A stretch of 14,902 nt of DNA from Lachnospiraceae bacterium UBA3287 (GTDB taxonomy: Bacteria > Bacillota > Clostridia > Lachnospirales > Lachnospiraceae): the NCBI GenBank assembly GCA_002362155.1, contig DETN01000220.1, positions 596 to 15,497 on the forward strand. Direction: 5' to 3'. Shown piece after piece: positions 14,021 to 14,902 of this stretch. The position numbers and the translations under genes were made by a program. The notes beneath the pieces were generated by a model. That model did no database searches and was not told the DNA's origin. It was given only the letters and a program-made list of their open reading frames with translations. How positions within the stretch are numbered: position 1 is the first letter of the stretch; each line of letters begins with the position of its first letter.

Positions 14021-14545
14021 ATGAGTTTTGGAAAAAACCTGCAGACGCTTCGCAAGAAGAATCAGCTCTCCCAGGAAGGACTGGCAGACATGCTGGGTGT
14101 AAGCCGACAGGCTGTGTCAAAATGGGAGCTGGGAGAAGGGTATCCGGAAGTTGACAAGCTCCTGATCCTGTCGAAAAAACTGAATGTTTCACTGGACAGC
14201 CTTCTGGGAGAAGAAAACACGCCGATCGCTTCCGAAAGCAGTAAAACTTCGGATATCATCAGGATCATCTCACCGAATGAAGGGGTCATCGTCAGCACTT
14301 CAAAGATCACCCGTTCACAGCAGTTCAAGGGCGGCAGAAACAGTCCCAGATATGCACTGTATGCCTGGGAAGGGAGTAATACGACATTCTCGCAGAATAC
14401 ATTTCTTGCCTGGTACAGGAACCTGGATGACATAACAAAAGAGATAGAAGAAATAACGAATGCACTAAGCGCCGGGGCTGCATCCTATACGCTGCAGTAC
14501 AGCGTAAAGTGTAAGCAGGACCTGTTCAGGACCATAGAAGAATGA
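14021..14545 (+). CDS. Xre-family helix-turn-helix transcriptional regulator
   Basis: A 174-residue DNA-binding protein. Residues 1-64 are a full Cro/C1-type HTH domain, with the helix-turn-helix in SQEGLADMLGVSRQAVSKWE and the usual tail ending DSLLG. The remaining 100 or so residues form a separate mixed alpha/beta sensor-like tail (IIRIISPNEGVIVSTSKI, then YALYAWEG, FLAWYRNLDDITKEI and YTLQYSVKCK). This tail resembles a type I believe is frequent in Lachnospiraceae Xre proteins, whose ligand is unknown. ATG 14021 follows GAAGGGAGGA by about seven bases, a strong binding site. The GC content is visibly lower than in the neighbours and ATA codons appear, which may mean separate ancestry. Targets are unknown; its own upstream dyad at 13931 or the gene right of the window are candidates. 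Confidence 0.9.
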   Translation: MSFGKNLQTLRKKNQLSQEGLADMLGVSRQAVSKWELGEGYPEVDKLLILSKKLNVSLDSLLGEENTPIASESSKTSDIIRIISPNEGVIVSTSKITRSQQFKGGRNSPRYALYAWEGSNTTFSQNTFLAWYRNLDDITKEIEEITNALSAGAASYTLQYSVKCKQDLFRTIEE

Positions 14546-14699
14546 TCAGAAAATCTTCATTTTGCCAGTATGTTTCTTTATGGCAGCGCAGTTGAAACCT
14601 CTTATCTTCCGGGGCCTGCAGGGGATCATGTCCCCGGTGCAGAAGCTGCTGCAGAAATCATGATCAGCCTGCACAGGCACTGAGCAGCTGAATCATCCC
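14546..14699 (+). other. Gene-free stretch behind the Xre gene with a strong stem-loop
   Basis: Nothing recognisable is encoded here. The main structure is a 10-bp stem, CTGCAGGGGA (14616-14625) with TCCCC (14631-14635) and TGCAG (14638-14642), with a two-base bulge and a five-base TCATG loop. The Xre frame stays open for 45 codons after its stop (to TGA 14681-14683) without a ribosome binding site. The stretch may be the untranslated 3' end of the Xre message, ending in the terminator at 14700. Confidence 0.4.
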
Positions 14700-14726
14700 A
14701 AAGAGCCGGGAGCCCGGCTCTTTTTT
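14700..14726 (+). terminator. Rho-independent terminator behind the Xre gene
   Basis: AAAGAGCCGGG (14700-14710) and CCCGGCTCTTT (14713-14723) form a perfect GC-rich stem around AG, followed by a T run to 14726. It is a canonical intrinsic terminator, 154 bases after the Xre stop codon. Confidence 0.92.
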
Positions 14727-14775
14727 GATGGCAAAGTATTCGCTTACCGGAGCATTTTCGGGGACCCAGGCGGAA

Positions 14776-14809
14776 AAAATACGGAAAACCTGCTGAAAAA
14801 ACGTATTTT
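14776..14809 (-). terminator. Possible weak terminator or inverted repeat
   Basis: AAAATACG (14776-14783) and CGTATTTT (14802-14809) are exact inverted copies 18 bases apart. Read on the minus strand, the stem runs into a T6 tract, so it could end transcription arriving from the right. The stem is AT-rich and the loop long, so the call is weak. Confidence 0.25.
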
Positions 14810-14835
14810 AATGCATCTGCATGGGGCCATAAGAC

Positions 14836-14863
14836 TTGCATTTGCCTTGCCGACTGGTATATA
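14836..14863 (+). promoter_or_regulatory. Promoter for a gene beyond the right edge
   Basis: TTGCAT (14836-14841), a 16-base spacer ending in TGG and TATATA (14858-14863) form an extended -10 promoter; a shifted TATATT (14860-14865) gives an 18-base spacer. Its gene would start beyond base 14902. The stretch between the terminator at 14726 and this promoter contains no gene. Confidence 0.55.
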
Positions 14864-14902
14864 TTAATTTCTGACTGTTTGGCGGCCCGCCGGCAGCAAA
14901 GA

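Noticed and set aside
14546..14683. Read-through or small frame after the Xre stop (45 open codons)
   Set aside because: A run of 45 sense codons is expected by chance in roughly one case of nine, the internal ATG at 14570 has no binding site, and the translation matches nothing I know. A truncated C-terminus cannot be fully excluded.
14626..14841. Minus-strand frame of 71 codons near the right edge
   Set aside because: It runs through the clear plus-strand terminator, has no binding site and no recognisable content.

Overview
The window reads as chromosome of a Gram-positive, anaerobic Firmicute, most likely a member of the Clostridia and plausibly Lachnospiraceae. This rests on consensus AGGAGG-type ribosome binding sites, sigma-A type promoters (TTGAC./TATA.T), Rex redox control, an FtsK/SpoIIIE-type translocase, an iron-sulfur-flavoprotein-like gene and an Xre regulator with the type of tail common in gut Clostridia. 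The DNA is GC-rich by eye, with heavy AGG/AGA arginine codon use. The species assignment is inference. All recognised genes lie on the + strand; the long minus-strand frames are shadows of ftsK and of the large metallo-beta-lactamase gene.

Left part (1-4200): the 3' two thirds of rex, a terminator that runs straight into the ribosome binding site of the next gene, then nnr (bifunctional NAD(P)H-hydrate repair enzyme) and alr (alanine racemase), 12 bases apart. yebC follows behind its own near-consensus promoter, which carries a LexA-like dyad in its spacer, and ends in a perfect 28-base palindrome.

Middle (4200-8330): a 66-residue acidic-tailed small protein with a TTG start sits just before ftsK, which ends in a strong intrinsic terminator. 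A solitary alpha/beta hydrolase of the BAAT C-terminal (acyl-CoA thioesterase / acyltransferase) family then has its own promoter and terminator.

Right part (8330-14902): a probable operon of four small metabolic enzymes (YciI-like, HAD phosphatase, VOC/glyoxalase-fold, and a two-domain flavodoxin / iron-sulfur flavoprotein hybrid). It is followed by a 848-residue beta-CASP metallo-beta-lactamase protein, predicted to be a ribonuclease. Behind its complete catalytic core it carries a winged-helix-like segment and a roughly 95-residue module that appears twice; this duplicated tail is the most unusual feature of the window. An Xre-family regulator of clearly lower GC follows, then a 357-base gene-free stretch with a terminator and, at the right edge, a promoter for a gene outside the window.

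No tRNA, rRNA, CRISPR array, insertion sequence or phage gene was seen. Apart from the BAAT-like hydrolase, the flavoprotein hybrid and the beta-CASP tail, this is an ordinary housekeeping region.
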